Shown: piece after piece, positions 63,057-64,000 of the stretch | Layout of the letters: each line of letters opens with the position of its first letter | Position numbering within the stretch: position 1 is the first letter of the stretch | Source of the DNA: an uncultured Eubacteriales bacterium | Lineage (GTDB): Bacteria; Bacillota; Clostridia; Oscillospirales; CAG-272 | Assembly (NCBI GenBank): GCA_934525675.1 | Contig: CAKSZH010000004.1 | Coordinates: forward strand, 62,001 to 126,000 | Direction: 5' to 3' | DNA: 64,000 bases | Position numbers and translations under genes: made by a program | The notes under the pieces: model-generated | Database searches by the model: none | Seen by the model: the letters and a program-made list of their open reading frames with translations, nothing else | Told to the model about the DNA's origin: nothing

Positions 63057-63399
63057 TCTCATCTACATATGCTCCCCCTATTCCGGGAACACCGAAGCCA
63101 ACACGCTCCGCGCAAGAGAATACTGCCGTGCGGCGATGGAGGAGGGCTTTTTGCCCGTTGCTCCGCACCTGTATTTTCCGCAGTTTCTGGACGACGGGCT
63201 TCCCGAAGAGCGGGAAACGGGTCTTCGTATCTGCGAGCGTCTGCTTTGCCGTTGCCGGGAGGTCTGGGTGTTCGGCGGGCGGATTTCGGCGGGGATGAAG
63301 CGGGAGATGGCGTGTGCCGAGGCAAACGGCATTCCTGTCCGCTATTTCAACGATGTGAGCAGCGTCCACCCGCGCCTGGACGGGTGCCGGGCAATCTGA
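63046..63399 (+). CDS. DUF4406-type (nucleoside 2-deoxyribosyltransferase-like) protein
   Basis: A 117-residue Rossmann-like protein. IYICSPYSGN near residues 6-15 and AREYCRAAMEEGFLPVAPHLYFPQFLDD near 23-50 match the DUF4406/nucleoside 2-deoxyribosyltransferase-like family; VWVFGGRISAGMKREMACAEANGIPV near 74-99 is the second half of the nucleotide site. The reaction is unproven. ATG 63046 has a ggaaggagg SD inside the preceding gene. Confidence 0.82.
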   Translation: MRNDLIYICSPYSGNTEANTLRAREYCRAAMEEGFLPVAPHLYFPQFLDDGLPEERETGLRICERLLCRCREVWVFGGRISAGMKREMACAEANGIPVRYFNDVSSVHPRLDGCRAI

Positions 63400-63420
63400 G
63401 CCTTTATCCGGGGAGGCGGC

Positions 63421-63456
63421 AAAAAGGGACTGAAATCGGTCCCTTTTTCTTTTTTG
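63421..63456 (+). terminator. Terminator after the DUF4406 gene
   Basis: A perfect 10-bp stem (aaaaagggac with gtcccttttt) and 8-nt loop followed by ctttttt. Confidence 0.9.
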
Positions 63457-63475
63457 AAAATATTTCAAATACCTC

Positions 63476-63517
63476 TTGACACACAATACTATGCGTAATA
63501 TAATATTATGCGTCAGG
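63476..63517 (+). promoter_or_regulatory. padR promoter with direct repeats over the -10
   Basis: A perfect TTGACA (63476-63481), 17-nt spacer, and TATAAT (63499-63504). TATGCGT occurs on both sides of the -10 (63490-63496 and 63507-63513), 17 bp apart. This is a plausible operator for the PadR-type regulator encoded 12 nt downstream; that role is inferred. Confidence 0.8.
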
Positions 63518-63527
63518 GGGTGACCTC

Positions 63528-63860
63528 ATGGATGTACAACTCAAGCGCGGCATTCTGGATGTCTGTGTGCTCGCGGCGCTTCTGCAGGGAGAGTCCTACG
63601 GATACCAGATCGTTCAGGACCTTGCAGGGCACGGGATTGAGATCTCGGAATCCACGCTGTATCCGATCCTTCGTCGGCTGGAGTCGGCGGGATGCCTCTC
63701 GGAGGACAGCCGCGCGCACAACGGCAGGCTCCGCAAGTATTACCGGATGACGGACGCCGGCAGGGAAAGAATCAACGGCTTCCTCGAAGAATGGAAAACG
63801 GTCATGAATGTCTATACTTTTATTGAAACGGAGATGGGAAGCCATGAAGCAGATGAATAA
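63528..63860 (+). CDS. PadR-family transcriptional regulator
   Basis: A 110-residue PadR protein with the winged helix-turn-helix core: LKRGILDVCVLAALLQGESYGYQIVQDL at residues 5-32, STLYPILRRLESAGCL near 43-58 and a winged RKYYRMTDAGRERI near 68-81. Short PadR proteins of this kind usually repress themselves and an adjacent membrane gene. It overlaps the DUF1700 gene by 17 nt, the standard pairing. Confidence 0.95.
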   Translation: MDVQLKRGILDVCVLAALLQGESYGYQIVQDLAGHGIEISESTLYPILRRLESAGCLSEDSRAHNGRLRKYYRMTDAGRERINGFLEEWKTVMNVYTFIETEMGSHEADE

Positions 63861-64000
63861 GCGGGAGTTTTCGGACGCGCTCCGACGTGAGCTGAACGGG
63901 TACCCGACAGAAGAAGTCGAGCGGTCGGTTTCGTTTTATGAGGAAATGATCGATGACCGCGTGGAAAACGGAATGACGGAGGAAGCGGCGGTCGTGTCGC
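63844..64000 (+). CDS. DUF1700 (HAAS-type) membrane protein, N-terminal part
   Basis: The frame from ATG 63844 reads 52 residues to the window edge: KREFSDALRRELNGYPTEEV followed by ERSVSFYEEMIDDRVENG. This is the DUF1700/HAAS N-terminal helical domain found next to PadR regulators; the membrane part would lie beyond the window. The coupling to padR supports a PadR-controlled envelope function. Confidence 0.88.
   Translation, partial: MKQMNKREFSDALRRELNGYPTEEVERSVSFYEEMIDDRVENGMTEEAAVVS

Noticed and set aside
61716..63399. Phage-defence locus (WYL regulator plus DUF4406)
   Set aside because: No effector, nuclease or methylase is adjacent; tRNA and housekeeping genes flank it.

Overview
The window reads as a chromosome segment of an endospore-forming, fairly GC-rich member of the Bacillota, most likely an uncultured gut Clostridia of the Oscillospirales type. 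The signs are a complete spoIIIAA-AH operon, SAM-I and FMN riboswitches of Firmicute type, SpoIIIA, YqeG, TIGR03960/DUF2344 and YczE-like families, a split 2-hydroxyacyl-CoA dehydratase activase, strong SD sequences (aaaggaggt) and sigma-A promoters with 17-nt spacers. The carbohydrate genes (sialidase, alpha-galactosidase, fucose isomerase/mutarotase, GalT) fit life on host and dietary glycans. The lineage is inference; no rRNA gene is present.

Layout. 1-2040: end of an upstream gene, an FMN riboswitch and ribU, then a small multidrug-export-type membrane protein. 2083-8325: SAM-I riboswitch and metK, then a compact run of a small membrane protein, recD2, comF and mreB. 8574-17571: pepD, an RlmB-type rRNA methyltransferase with a repetitive basic N-terminus, a 1126-residue membrane protein that looks like a catalytically dead P-type ATPase, and the TIGR03960/DUF2344 radical-SAM pair. 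17960-23171: a YczE-like membrane protein and the two halves of a dehydratase activase. 23453-28949: spoIIIAA-AH, interrupted by about 520 bp of decayed tandem repeats. 29124-34807: sialidase plus esterase, tRNA-Leu, ansA (reverse), galT, aroK. 35359-41396 (reverse): tetR, an HdeD-like protein, an MMPL-type RND transporter, a small membrane protein and a heptad-repeat exoprotein, probably one regulated export module. 41730-45078 (reverse): tRNA-Gly, pfkA, pncC, mscS. 45305-48602: two radical-SAM proteins. 48879-52243 (reverse): GH36 alpha-galactosidase and a secreted glucosaminidase-like protein. 52478-55641: esterase-like hydrolase, fucI, fucU. 55712-61015 (reverse): a six-gene housekeeping operon, yqeG to a small hypothetical gene. 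61163-61465: Gly-Arg-His tRNA operon. 61716-64000: WYL regulator, a small membrane protein, a DUF4406 protein, and a PadR/DUF1700 envelope-signalling pair running off the end.

No phage, IS, CRISPR or defence locus was found. The least ordinary content is between and inside genes: five copies of a paired-hairpin intergenic repeat, all in the same window orientation; two copies of a second 53-bp hairpin element whose four differences are two loop changes and one compensatory base pair; several decayed tandem-repeat arrays; and the pseudo-P-type ATPase.
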